Of a stretch of 64,000 bases of DNA, positions 53,501 to 64,000 are shown one piece after another. A program made the translations under genes and the position numbers. Within the stretch, counting starts at the first letter, position 1. Every line of letters starts with the position of its first letter. The notes beneath the pieces are model-generated. The model made no database searches and was not told the DNA's origin. It saw only the letters and a list, made by a program, of their open reading frames with translations. Origin of the DNA: Synchiropus splendidus (Eukaryota; Chordata; Actinopteri; Syngnathiformes; Callionymidae); contig NC_071348.1 of assembly GCF_027744825.2 (NCBI RefSeq), positions 1,422,563 through 1,486,562 on the forward strand, written 5' to 3'.

Positions 53501-55656
53501 GACCACAATGTTCAGTCAGGAGCATTTCGTTGGCACAGAGCTGATCCAGGAATGCAGCAGTCTGGTGCATCAGACGTGCTGAGGAATCATTCAGCTGCCG
53601 CACTTTCTCTTTGTATCTAAATGAGATGGAGGGAAGTTGCTGCTTTAATCTTCTAATGGGCGACTGAGCAAGGGCGCGGCATCGGGAGCTGGAGAGGAGC
53701 CAGGCGGAGATGCTGCGGTGTTCGCTGGTCAGAACAGAACATGAATCATGACGTCCGTCCCACGTTTGTCTGTGTCCTCTACAGCAGTGTGTCGCACCCC
53801 ACTTCGCCAGGATTATCAGTCCCTCACTGTCTTGGAGGGCTGGTCCTGGGCTGGTGTGTCGGACTCTGTATTGTACTGACAGGTGTGCGACTCACTTATG
53901 ACCTTCACTTATCAGACTGCGAGTTAATATTTAATGAAACAATGTCCATTGTTAAAAACAGACTTGAACTGATGCCATCAATTCACTGTGTCCATATTTG
54001 TTTCCTCCAGCTGGCAAACATGATTCTGCCCGAGGACGAGAACTTCCTGCTGGTTTTCCGCCGAGAGTCGTCCTTGGACAACAGTGTGGACTTCATGAAG
54101 GTGCTTTCCTTCCTCAGGTCTTAGGCTGAGCAGTTCACCTCCACGTGATGATGAGAACGTGGCCTTTATGAAGTGATGAAACGCTAAAATGAAATATTTA
54201 TTGAAACATGACTGAGTTTCACTTGCTCTGTTTAAACACTGAGCTTTTTCAATCTTGGGTTCTCCCGCACGCTGCAGATCTGGAGGAAGTATGACGTGGA
54301 CTGCAGTGGCTACATCTCAGCTCAGGAGCTCAAGGTGACGGCAGACAGACCTCTGTGTCCAGCGACAACCAGCTTCAGCTGTTAAAATGATCTGTCGACA
54401 TTCCATCTTGCTCCTCAGGCTTTCGTGAGAGATCTCTTCATGCAACACCACCGTGACGTTTCATCTGAGAAGCTGGAGGAGTACACTGACGCCATGGTAA
54501 CCTGAACCAGGACAAACCCGCTAATCATGACCCTATTATTTTGACGTTTTATCCCTCAAGTTGAGGCTTATTAAACTCAGGCTGTCCACAATCTAGTGGT
54601 TAGTATTGTGAAAAGTGACCCCAGTTTTGGCTTATAGCAAGTACACACGCACCCACACACCCAGCCCGGTGGACAGCTGCACCCCATCCTGACCTTCTTT
54701 CCTTCTCTGCAGATGAAGATCTTTGACAAAAACAAGGATGGGCGTTTGGACTTGAACGACTTGGCCCGGTAGCGAGTCCGACTCTTTACTGTCTCACTCC
54801 GACCCGAACCCATCACTAACTGCAGTGTGATCTGGTTGTGTCTTCCAGGATCCTGTCCCTGCAGGAGAACTTCCTGCTCCAGTTCAGGATGGATGTGGGT
54901 ATTTCATGTTTGAGATGGGGACGGTGATGGATGTGTAACTTGATCTCTCCTCATCAGGCTTGTGGTCAAGAGGAGCGGAAGAGGGACTTTGAGAAGATCT
55001 TTAACCACTACGACGTGGTGAGTGCACACTCACACTTGCTGTCTCTTTATTGTGGAAGTGGCTCCGTGTGCTACAGCTGGGTCAGTTCCGATGACTGTCC
55101 GGGTGAACGGCTTGGACTCTTTGACTGCACTGCCACTGAACTGTTTGGTTCTGGGGGTGGTTACATTTGCTCCGCGGGTGCTGGTGCAGCAGACGTTAGC
55201 GCTTCCTCAGCTTTAATTCAATTGAGGAAGTTAAACAACCGTCATCATGCGGAGTCACTCGCGGGCATGTGCCGGCCACTTTCCTCCTCATTTGCTTCCT
55301 CTGGTGACGAATTAAAACATCCTTTATCTTGAAGACGTGACCATGAGTGTCGCCTCTCCATCAGTGCCTCACTGTCTTGTCCTCCTCCAGAGTCAGAGTG
55401 GAGCGCTGGAGGGTCCTGAGGTGGACGGCTTTGTCAAGGATATGATGGAGTTGGTCCGGGTAAGAACAGTGTGCCCCCTTGTGTTCACACGTGTCAGTGC
55501 AGGTAATGGGCTGTTTTTCGTCCTCAGCCGAACCTGACGGGTCCAGATCTGGACAAGTTGCGGGCCATTCTGCTGCGCCATTGCGACGTCAACAAGGACG
55601 GAAAGATCCAGAAGAACGAGCTGTGTCTGTGCCTGGGAGTCAAACTGGCCCCCTGA
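50511..55656 (+). CDS. scgn: Secretagogin
   Basis: Cytosolic hexa-EF-hand calcium sensor of neurons and endocrine cells, linked to vesicle exocytosis. Coding exons: 50511-50580, 50691-50761, 52231-52323, 54011-54100, 54278-54334, 54419-54496, 54713-54768, 54849-54894, 54958-55017, 55391-55459, 55528-55656, with all phases matching, giving 272 residues (human 276). EF loops: 21-32 ([12 protein letters not shown]), 67-78 ([12 protein letters not shown]), 114-125 ([12 protein letters not shown]), 158-169 ([12 protein letters not shown]), 206-217 ([12 protein letters not shown]), 250-261 ([12 protein letters not shown]). The first loop is canonical, whereas human has a Lys at its fifth position. 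Strongly conserved blocks include [19 protein letters not shown] and [19 protein letters not shown]. There is no signal peptide. The C-terminus is CLGVKLAP. No canonical AATAAA was seen within 450 bases of the stop; AATACA variants occur at about 55957 and 56000. Confidence 0.97.
50762..54010 (+). other. scgn: Introns 2 and 3 of scgn
   Basis: Two introns of 1.5 and 1.7 kb around exon 3 (52231-52323). Apart from the LINE fragment in intron 3, no content is recognised; 50850-51080 and 51640-51960 are AT-rich. Confidence 0.55.
52371..52530 (-). mobile_element. Degraded LINE 3'-end fragment
   Basis: The reverse complement contains GACTGGGGGGAGGCCCAGGG, then AGGAAACTCCTAGGCATTCC, GAAGAGCTGGAGGACGTTTC and CTGCCCGCC. 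From memory this order (ELEEVxGxR-type codons, then GCTGCCC) matches the reverse-transcriptase tail of a common fish non-LTR retrotransposon. It is diverged and truncated, lying in scgn intron 3. Confidence 0.55.
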
Positions 55657-56515
55657 GGAGTCAGAGCCTGAGTCAGGAGGGAGACTCATGGTTCGTTTCA
55701 GAATACCCACTGAAGATACATGTGTAACTTGGCACTCGATGTACTGTATGTGTTCTGGCCCAGTCAAGTCTGTGCTGTGTTTAAACTGTAGCCTGCATGT
55801 CAAGATAAAGGTGATGGCTGGAAAGATCTGCCTTGTCTTCGTCCTCCCCCCCACATGGAATCTCATGTTGGTTCCGCTGCGTTCAGGACGGGTCGGCTTG
55901 GTGAACACTTCAGAACCACTCGCTCAGAAGGTGTGGTGATGAGGAAACAAGTGAGAATACAAACGCACTGACTTGTGCACCAAATATATAAACATTTTCA
56001 AATACATTTTTTTAAGGTTTTAAGTTTCGCTGGGGACATTTTTAAGGAACTATATTTTTATGAGAAGAAAGTTGTGGAGTTTAACCAGACGGAGGTTTTA
56101 TTTTGGTAGGAACACGCCGACAGTTTTGCTGAAATGCTCTTAAGTGTGTGACGTGATGTCGTGAGGCTGCATGCTCTTGTCTGCTTCAAATCTAGCTTGC
56201 AGTTCTGATAGCAGTTTTATTGATGCTGATAAGCTCCCCTGAGGAAACACACCATCAAGCTGCTGGCTGACACTGAGCAGGAGATAACTCTGCTGAGAGA
56301 CGTCTTGTTTTGGTGCCCAAGTCTTCATGTCCTCCTTCAGATCGATGCAGGAGGCACCCAAGGCGCTTGATGACTTGACAACGCTGCCAGGTTAGGAAAC
56401 ACTCAAGTGTTTGTTTGAAGAGCAACAACACAAAAACCACTGATGCGTGGAGATAAAAGAGGTACTGGCCACTAAAAGGGAGCTAATGATCCCCTGCTAA
56501 AATCCCCTCTAACTC

Positions 56516-56533
56516 TGTGTGTGTGTGTGTGTG
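56516..56533. repeat. (GT)n microsatellite
   Basis: About nine GT units between scgn and ccn3. Confidence 0.9.
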
Positions 56534-57254
56534 GTGGAGGTGACACACTTGTGTTTGCTTGTGTGTGAAGTGAGGGGCGTGTTTGAGTGTGGGTGTCAGG
56601 GGGCGGGTCCACAGCTGCCAACTGAACAAACACTGAAGTGAAGTTCTTTAGTCTCCGTCATTGATATGACTCAGGAAGGAGTGAGTGATGTTGAGATGTG
56701 GGTTTGTGTTTGTGCTGAAACCTTCATGTTAAATGGATTGAGTGTCTGAATGATGAGCTTTATTTTTTCCTCTTGACCTATGAGGATAGTTGTGGACTGG
56801 CACGGGAGAGTAGGCAGTGAGGGACTAATAAATGGCCTTCAATGTGAATTAGACCTGAGGCATTAAACATGAACGCTAGAGGGCGTGATGGAGGTGAGGG
56901 CAGAGCCTTCGCAATGCTGCCCTCAAGCGTTTGTTCTTAGTACTGCAGTAGTCATTTCTGCAGATGAGTGGATGAAATGCTTCCTGGTGGGTCACAGAAA
57001 TGACTCCAGAAGAGTCATGATGAGGATCAGCTCCTCTGCTGTGAAATGGAGGAAGGTCCTGTCCAGGGTGAAGATGAGACCCTTCCCCGAGTGTCTTGGG
57101 GTAGCTGAGGATCCAACCGTGGTTCTGTGCTCCTGATGTCTGCTGTGGTTCCTGCGCCAGAGACCAAGCTGGTGGACAAGAATGAGTTCTCCTCTGCTCC
57201 TCCTGATCCTGGCTTCCCAGTGATGTTGCCCCCTGAGAAAAGGGGCCATGTGGG

Positions 57255-57320
57255 CTGGAGGAGGTCTGGGCCTCTTCACGTTGACTGCTGCCCTCACGAC
57301 CCTGCAGAAAATCATGATGG
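57255..57320 (+). mobile_element. Degraded LINE 3'-end fragment
   Basis: CTGGAGGAGGTCTGGGCCTC, then TTGACTGCTGCCCTCACGACCC and AAAATCATGATGG. This matches in order the remembered LINE tail (GGTCTGGGC..CTGCTGCCCCCGCGACCC..AAGATGATGG). Confidence 0.5.
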
Positions 57321-60300
57321 GTGTGACCTTTGCTCTCTTGTTCCACGCTTGTTCCTCATTTCATTCATCATTGTAGTCAGACCTCCAAGTTGACCTGTGA
57401 CCCCGTGTGAGTTTGGGGTGCCACCTTCACCTTCTCTGTCCGTCATTGTCATCTCTGCTCCTCCAGCGAAGGTTGGAGCCTGAGCAAATAAGCCATGCTG
57501 TAAATTTCTCCTCCGAAAACCTCCCATCTTCTAGGCCGCATGTTTCTCCCTCTCCTTGGTGAAACCCAACATCGGCACATTCCAGAGCTGCAAACCTGAA
57601 AACATAATTCACTATCTATGGATTTGGTCGCCATAGTTCCCTGGGACGGGCCTCAGGCTGAAGGTCAGGAGCAGAACATGTATGTTTCAGGTAAATAATC
57701 ATCTTTCTTCCTCTGCGACCTGCAGCAGGGATGTTTGTGGGGTTCTCCTCAGCACTCTAGTGTCCTGCTGAGGTTCACAAAGCTGTCAGGTGACTGGACC
57801 GCGCTGTCTCGTCCCACGCACTTGTGTAGAGATGCACAGTCGATGCTTTAGTGGCGGCAGAAGACTTGACCTAACAGAGAAGTGCGTCACTGGACGTATA
57901 AACAACACAAGAACCAACAAACGCCTGATTTAAAACAGCAGTGAGTCAATAATCCAAGTGCAGCTTCTTTAGAAACCCTCGGACCCTGCGTCACTTCGCT
58001 GGACAAACACGGCTTTACTGTGTTTCTGGCTTTGTGAAGACAGACTGGTGCGTCTCTGCTGCACATCTGGAGCTCGGCATCTTTTTACTGCAGAGCTCTC
58101 ATAGTTTTGCTTCTTCACTTCTATATATGTCAATATTACATCATGAGCCAATAATTGGTACTTTTTTTTAAGAATTATACAGTAATATACTTTTTAAAAT
58201 CTAATTTATTTTAAGAAATGTATCATTTCTGGATACACTTGGATACTTTGGAGCTTTTCTTTAAAGTGGCGTTCGTCCAGTGTCGGACGGTTTAAAGTGG
58301 AAAGTGAAGCTGTCGGCGGTGCAACTGTGATCCCAAGGTTTCTTCTTTCACCTTTCCTAACCTGAGCTTTGAGCATCTTCAGCGGTGGAGGTCCGCGGCC
58401 TCCCACATCTGCCCGGGAGTCTCAGCTCATGTAGGGCTGCGTACAGCAAATAAACCTGCAGTGAGAGATTCATGATGACCTCCCAAGATGATCAGCCTCC
58501 GTCTCCGTTGCGGAAAAACCTTCCGTCCATGTCCAAGCTGAGGCTGATGTCATGTAAACGGTCGGAGCCTTCAACTGCACCAAATGAGACCTGCTTCTTG
58601 ACATTCCACAGATGCATCCGCCTGCTAGTAAATCACTTTCATTTGGTATTTTTGGACGGAAGCTCTTGTAGCATGGCGACGCTGGTGTCGTTCACGTGTT
58701 CTCGACTGCTCCTCGCTGTGGCTGAGTGACTGGACACACTGGCAGGACAGTCGGTGTCACACATCTGGAGACCCTAAACAAGCTCATTTGTGGGGTCCCT
58801 GCTTCATGCTGTCCCAGCTACTGTCACCTCACACCAACAGGTTCAAATCATCAATGAGCCTCTATGTGTCTTCTGACTGGGGGAGCAAATCTGAGTGCTA
58901 AGCTCATTTGTAAGGCAATTTTTTAAAGCGTTTCACGGAGGATTTCAGGGCCGATCCTAGTCATCAGCTCAACTCAGATCTCTCTGTGTGGCCTCTCCAG
59001 TGGCGGCACCGAGGCCTGCGGCCTGTATGAACCGATCCTGCCGCGGTGGCGAGCTGGAGTCCGGCGCTCCCTCCACACCTGCGTCCTCTCGCCTGCCGCA
59101 CTTCAAATATTTCACAGCTCTGATGAAAGTGTTTGTCCAAACTTCCCACTTCCATATGGCGGCGCGTCAACGTGCCAAGCGGCTTGCTGCCCCGGGATTT
59201 TTTTTTCCGACCAGTCCGGATGCATTTCTGGCATTTTTCTCCCGGGACGCTTCACGTGTGAGCTCTTCTGAGAAATCAAGCTTTTGACCTGGTGAGATTG
59301 ACGCAACCAGAAGAGCAGCTCAGCCAAGAGGGAATGTTTGCTGAGTGAAAGGAAGCCGCTGCACAGTGAGCTCATCAGGTGCTGAAGAATGGAGCCGTCA
59401 CGGCGCTGAGGCCATCGGACTGGTGTCTTTGAGTTTTGTTCACATGGCGGAGGAAGAGCTGAGCCAAGAGGCAGAGCTCTCGCTCCTGCCTGAGTCACAG
59501 AAACAAGCAGCCAAACATCTGGGTGGCAGCTCAGTCATCTAGTAGAGACTCTACGTCTGCTCTTCCACATCAGTCCATCCTCCTGCCGTCCACCTGGGAG
59601 GATGGACTGGGGCACGTTGGAGAGATGTGACCTGCAAACTAGCAAGCTGTAGTTTGGATCTCTTTGCTCCGGCTGCTGCCCCTGCAACCTTCTTCAGGCT
59701 GTGGAAAACAGATCTCTTTCCGTCCCTCTAATAAAAGAGTGCAGCAGCTCCCGAGGAGGTCTGGGCTGCCTCGACCACCAGATGTGGGGATCAAAGCGCA
59801 ACCCCGACTGCTCCCCGCTGACTCCAGTTTCCACGCGGCTATTTTAAGACGCGCTAACGGTCCAACTGGGACGGTCTGGCTTTCCACTCTGACCTCACCG
59901 GAGGGGTTTCGGGGAGAGAGGTCAGCGGGTCGCCACCTTCTGACAAATGGAGTGAATAGAAGCTGGACAGGAACATCCTGCCCCGGAGAAGGGAGTCCCC
60001 CACGTGGACCCCAAAAATAGACTCTGGAGATCACGTCAGGGTGACAGTGACTGGCAGGTACATTAGACACTTTCAACTGAAGGTGATGGAAGCCAGAACC
60101 ACAGGAAGGTCATCGGTTCCAATCCCACCTCAGCCAACCTTATTCAGAGTGTGTTGCGGTCTTTTCTCCCAGACCTGCAGACGAGGATTATTTCCCCAGC
60201 GAGAGGCTGACGCCTCATTTTATGAGACACAAAGTGTCCTGGATTAAACTTGACGCTTGGACAGCAGGACTGTTTGGACTGCAGTGGTTTCCTGTCTCAC

Positions 60301-60511
60301 CTCTCCAGGACGATGTGGCCAGGATGATATGGAGTTTTGGGAATAAGAGAGCATATTTATCCTCATGCTTATCCACCAATGGGGCTTGTGAAAGGCCGAC
60401 CTGGGAGTGATCCTGCAGCAGTGCTTCTGTCCTCCAGCGTCCCTCCTCCTGCTCTCGCTGGGTGTTCTCACCAACATTTTCCAGCTCTGGTTGCCATGGC
60501 AGCGGCAGCTA

Positions 60512-60517
60512 TATAAG
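60512..60517 (+). promoter_or_regulatory. ccn3: TATA box of ccn3
   Basis: TATAAG within GCTATATAAGCTGC lies about 120 bases before the ATG, giving an expected start site near 60543 and a leader of about 90 bases. CCN genes commonly have TATA promoters. Confidence 0.65.
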
Positions 60518-60632
60518 CTGCTTCCTCTCCGGCGTCCCGCTCACAGCAACACCACAGCTTCAGGAGTGAGGAGGGGGATCTGACCCGCCACCAGACTGAA
60601 CTCAGCGCGGATCTGCTTGACTTGCTGCTGAG

Positions 60633-62381
60633 ATGTTGGGCTGCTGCCACAGAGCGCTGCTGGCCTTCTGCTTCACGCTGCAGGTGAGTGAACCGCTGAG
60701 ATTTGCTCTCTCACAGCCGCCTCGTCTAAAGTGCCACTCCAGCAACAGTGTTTGAACTTTTATTGTCCTTGGATGGTCAATTCTTATTCAATGTAATCGT
60801 TTATTTTGTTCCTAAATCCTCTTGAAGGCAGATCTGAGGGCAGCTTTGAATTGTCTCAACATTCAGAGTGAAATGTATTTTTATATTTCTTGAAAGTTCT
60901 CTTCATTGTAATATTGATTTCAGTTTAATTTAATACTATATTTGAGCCAAAAAGCGCTGAACATTGAGCACTGGGTTGGGTCCGGCAGGTGTTTGCTCAG
61001 GTGTGGTCCCAGATGTGTCCTCAGAGGTGCCACTGCCCGAAAGAGCCCCCCGCCTGCGCCCCTGGTGTGCCCCTGCTCATCGACGACTGCGTCTGCTGCC
61101 TGGTTTGTGCCCGTCAGAAAGGTCAGGTCTGCTCCGACCTGAACCCCTGCGACTCTCAGAGGGGCCTCAAGTGTGACTTCAGGGCGAGCGACAAGCGGTC
61201 CGGCGTCTGTGTCGGTGAGTGTCCGGATCAGAGTCCGACCTTCTGACCTCTAAAGCCCCCTGTCCTTCCAGCCAACTCAGCCGACGTCTGCGTGCTGGAC
61301 GGCTCCGTGTACCAGAACGGACAGACCTTCTTCCCCAGCTGCAAGTACCAGTGCATGTGCCGGGACGGGCAGGTGGCCTGCGTGCCGCGCTGCAGCTTCG
61401 ACGTCATGCTGCCCGGGCCAGACTGCCCCATGCCCAGGAGGGTCCAGGTGCCCGGGGAGTGCTGCGAGAAGTGGGTCTGTGAGGCGCCGGCGGAGGCCAG
61501 CGCTCTCGGGGGCTTCGCCATGGCTGGTGAGCAGAGACTGCTTTCTGTGGGAGGGAGGGCAGGGACTAGCTGGGGAGACAGGTGGTGGCTTCTTGTGGGG
61601 TTCCTCAGTCAGAGTGGAGTGGTAGTGCGACGAATATGGGAGAAATTAAAGATAAAAAACATCAGAAATTGTCCATCAAGGGCTCGAATCATTCAATAGT
61701 TGTTGAAGGAATGGGGTGCATCAAGAGTTTTTAGAGGTCAAAGGTCATCCCCAGCGCAGACCCTGGCGGGGGTGGAAGCCTGACGCGCTGGTGTGTCTCT
61801 GCAGCCTACCGCCAGGAGGAGACGGTGAGCTTCGACGGCTGGGACCCGAGTCTGAACTGCATCGAGCAGACCACCGAGTGGGGCGCCTGCTCTCGCTCCT
61901 GCGGCATGGGTCTGTCCACCAGGGTGACCAACAAGAACCGCCGCTGCGAGATGGTCAAGCAGAGTCGCCTGTGCATGATCCGGCCCTGCGACGGGCAGGC
62001 GGGTCAGCTGGTGCCCCTCGGCCCGACGGTACCAGCCTCTGCTCCGCTTCTGCTGAGCCTCTTTGACTAACAGATGCTGTTGTGGTCCTGCAGAGGAGCG
62101 GCAGGTGCCAGAGGATGGTGAGAAGCGAGCGAGCCGTCCACCTCTCCTACCGGAACTGCACCAGTGTGCTGGCCTACCGCCTGCGCTTCTGCGGCTCCTG
62201 CGCCGACGGCCGCTGCTGCACCCCCCACCGGACCAAGACCGCGCTGGTGGAGTTCACCTGCTCCGGCGGGAAGGTCAGCCGCCGGCCAGTCATGGTGGTC
62301 CTGACCTGCGCCTGCCACAGCCACTGCCCTCGTGAGGACACGGCGTGGCAGCCGGCCGAGCTGGGCCACGCTGACATGTAG
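60633..62381 (+). CDS. ccn3: CCN3 / NOV matricellular protein
   Basis: Secreted matricellular regulator of the CCN family that acts through integrins and Notch-related signalling. Five exons follow the family's module-per-exon layout: 60633-60683 (signal peptide), 60989-61214 (IGFBP), 61272-61526 (VWC), 61805-62028 (TSP1), 62094-62381 (CT cystine knot). Joined length is 347 residues (human 357). Landmarks: CVCCLVCAR in the IGFBP module, [18 protein letters not shown] in [21 protein letters not shown] in TSP1, and [18 protein letters not shown] in [10 protein letters not shown] and RCEMVKQ favour CCN3 over CCN2 (CLVQTTEW). Introns 2 and 4 are only 57 and 65 bases. The tail after the knot ([16 protein letters not shown]) is divergent. 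Confidence 0.93.
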
Positions 62382-63116
62382 GTCACGTGACCGTCCTCAT
62401 GAGTTGCATCAACTCAAGTCCTTTCTCCGAGTCACGGAGAGGGATTGACGAGTCTTTGATTTGAGATGAGGTTTTTCAACCGTGAATCCTTCCAGTGGAG
62501 TGGAGAGTAGCAGGGTCATGTGACACGTCTTGTCAGGTCGTGACCTGGACTCGTGTTCTTAAATAGTCAAGTGTGAATCTTTAAACTCACCGTGAAGCCA
62601 AGTCCACTCGGCCGCCCTCCAACCTTCTTGGTCGACTCGTGTCACATTATTCCGCTGTGTCTGTGCAAGTCAAGTCGGAGACTAACCTGGACCACGAGTT
62701 AGCGCTTCACCCACCGATGTTACCTGAAGTCGCAGGTGTGTCGCACCTATGTCACCAACAACGCTGTTCAAACAGCTGCTCTTCAAAGTTTCTCCCCGAC
62801 GACCTGCACTTGTTGCTAGGCAACACGAGCAAACGCCCCTCCGCAAACACGCCGACGACGTCCAACTTTACGAGACGCACATTCGAAAGAGACCTGGCTG
62901 TGGAAAGTTTTCAAGTGAGGGGGACATTTCTGAAATAACTAGGTCGTGACCTCTGACCTTTCCAGCCATCAAAGGCGCCATAGGACTCCGCTTCTGCTTG
63001 GCATTATTATTTTTTTTATTCTAAACCGTGTTGCTTCTTTTTTTGACCAAAGGTGTATGTGATGCACATCTGTGATGACCTGGACTGTAGCTGTTGTTCT
63101 CAAGCATATGTTTTGT

Positions 63117-63122
63117 AATAAA
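63117..63122 (+). terminator. ccn3: Poly(A) signal of ccn3
   Basis: AATAAA in TTTTGTAATAAAAGTG, about 735 bases after the stop codon, with an AT-rich sequence beyond. Confidence 0.6.
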
Positions 63123-64000
63123 AGTGAGAATTGATCATCAAAGTTCCTGTTTTTCAAATGAACATGAAGAAGTACACAATACTGCCACATTTTTTATATT
63201 TTCAAGAGCAAAACTGTGTGTAATTCAAAGCAAACCACTTCACTTGCTTCTGAAAGAAAAGAAAATGAATACTTTTCAAGTGATTGATTGTATTCTCTTT
63301 TGTTAATTGAAGCTATTGAATTATTAAATGACGTATTTAAAACATCGCAAATTCTCTATTTAATCCAAAATAAATCACTAATTTAAAGAGAATCTCAAGT
63401 AAAACTTCCATTCATTGTGTTCTTTATCTAAAATGTGAATTCACTAGCTCTAAAACATTGAGTTTTATCAATAATAATAATCTTCTTCATCCGCTTTTCA
63501 AGGGACACTCAGCTCTCGCTCTTCACACAGTGGCGTCACTTCTGGGTCAGACAGTCCCGCCCTGACCGACTTTCTTCAGCGGCTCCTTGCTTGTCTCTTC
63601 CTTCCGTCCCAGACTGGCTGCAGGACACGTGGGATCCAGCAGCCCAGCAAAAGAGCCGGAGGTCTGCACCTCCTTCACGGTGGACGATGACGTCGCGACC
63701 TTGGTCCGCGACCCCAGAGAAAACACCTGGAGGACGGTTCTGCCTCTTTAAAGAGCTGACGGGCCGATGGAAAGACCTCAGGCTCGGAGATGGGGGTCAC
63801 GGTCATCAGCTGGAGGCCAGACACAAAGAATGGAGGCTGCGCGTCGCACAGCAGAAACAGCTACATCTAGTGGTGGATTGTGATACTGCACTCTTGTCAA
63901 CGATATCAGATAAATGGCAAAGTGATAAATAATAGTGATATTCGCGCAGGCTTTATTTCACCAGAATAAATGTTTGTCACCATCAGGAAAAAAAATCATA
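63123..64000. other. 3' flank of the window, no recognised gene
   Basis: AT-rich to about 63480, then a more GC-rich stretch to 63830. The latter contains a 113-codon + frame (63591-63932) with no recognisable domain, and an AATAAA near 63966. It could be an end of an unsampled neighbour, but I cannot support a gene. Confidence 0.4.

Larger units (their letters stand above)
56100..60500. other. Intergenic region between scgn and ccn3
   Basis: About 4.4 kb. It holds the GT microsatellite, a LINE-like 3' end at 57255-57320 and a possible tRNA-SINE remnant near 60103. Open frames on both strands (for example 58988-59287, 59112-59498, 59639-60076) overlap each other and show no family resemblance. 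It probably includes upstream control sequence for ccn3. Confidence 0.5.

Noticed and set aside
59112..60076. Overlapping antisense frames between scgn and ccn3
   Set aside because: They overlap sense frames of equal length, have no recognisable domain and no supporting splice structure.
60633..62381. Assignment to CCN1 or CCN2
   Set aside because: The TSP1 module begins CIEQTTEW and contains RCEMVKQ, as in CCN3; CCN2 has CLVQTTEW, and CCN1 has a longer central region.

Overview
The window is vertebrate nuclear DNA, almost certainly from a ray-finned (teleost) fish. It holds five spliced genes, all on the + strand, with GT-AG introns that are often only 56-80 bases long. The predicted proteins line up with human OPG, DcR3, CARMIL1, secretagogin and CCN3 over nearly their full lengths. 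I placed every exon by splice signals, reading phase and similarity to remembered family sequences; no database was searched.

Layout: (1) 714-12283, tnfrsf11b (osteoprotegerin), six coding exons with a TATA-type promoter. (2) 12647-14835, a tnfrsf6b (DcR3)-like gene immediately downstream, also with a TATA box; its first coding exon appears to be the ATG alone. (3) about 15480-49290, carmil1, 38 coding exons giving about 1353 residues, including a PH-like domain, leucine-rich repeats, a helical region, and intact CPI and CSI capping-protein motifs. (4) 50511-55656, scgn (secretagogin), 11 coding exons and six EF-hand loops. (5) 60512-63122, ccn3 (nov), five exons matching the CCN modules, with a TATA box and a poly(A) signal. 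The last 0.9 kb holds nothing I recognise.

How they fit together: genes 1 and 2 both encode secreted decoy TNF receptors and look like a tandem pair, although in human they lie on different chromosomes (8q24 and 20q13). CARMIL1-SCGN is a conserved neighbour pair (human 6p22), and TNFRSF11B and CCN3 are near neighbours in human 8q24. Here the 6p22 pair lies between the two 8q24 genes. There is no operon logic; each gene has its own promoter.

Non-coding DNA contains microsatellites, short copies of at least two dispersed fish repeat families, two degraded LINE-like 3' ends, a degenerate ACTTGAC array, and one antisense reading frame broken by a single stop. I found no radically new system. The points most worth checking are the decoy-receptor tandem, the ATG-only exon, the coding nonapeptide-like repeat in carmil1, and the unidentified broken frame at 49801-50202.
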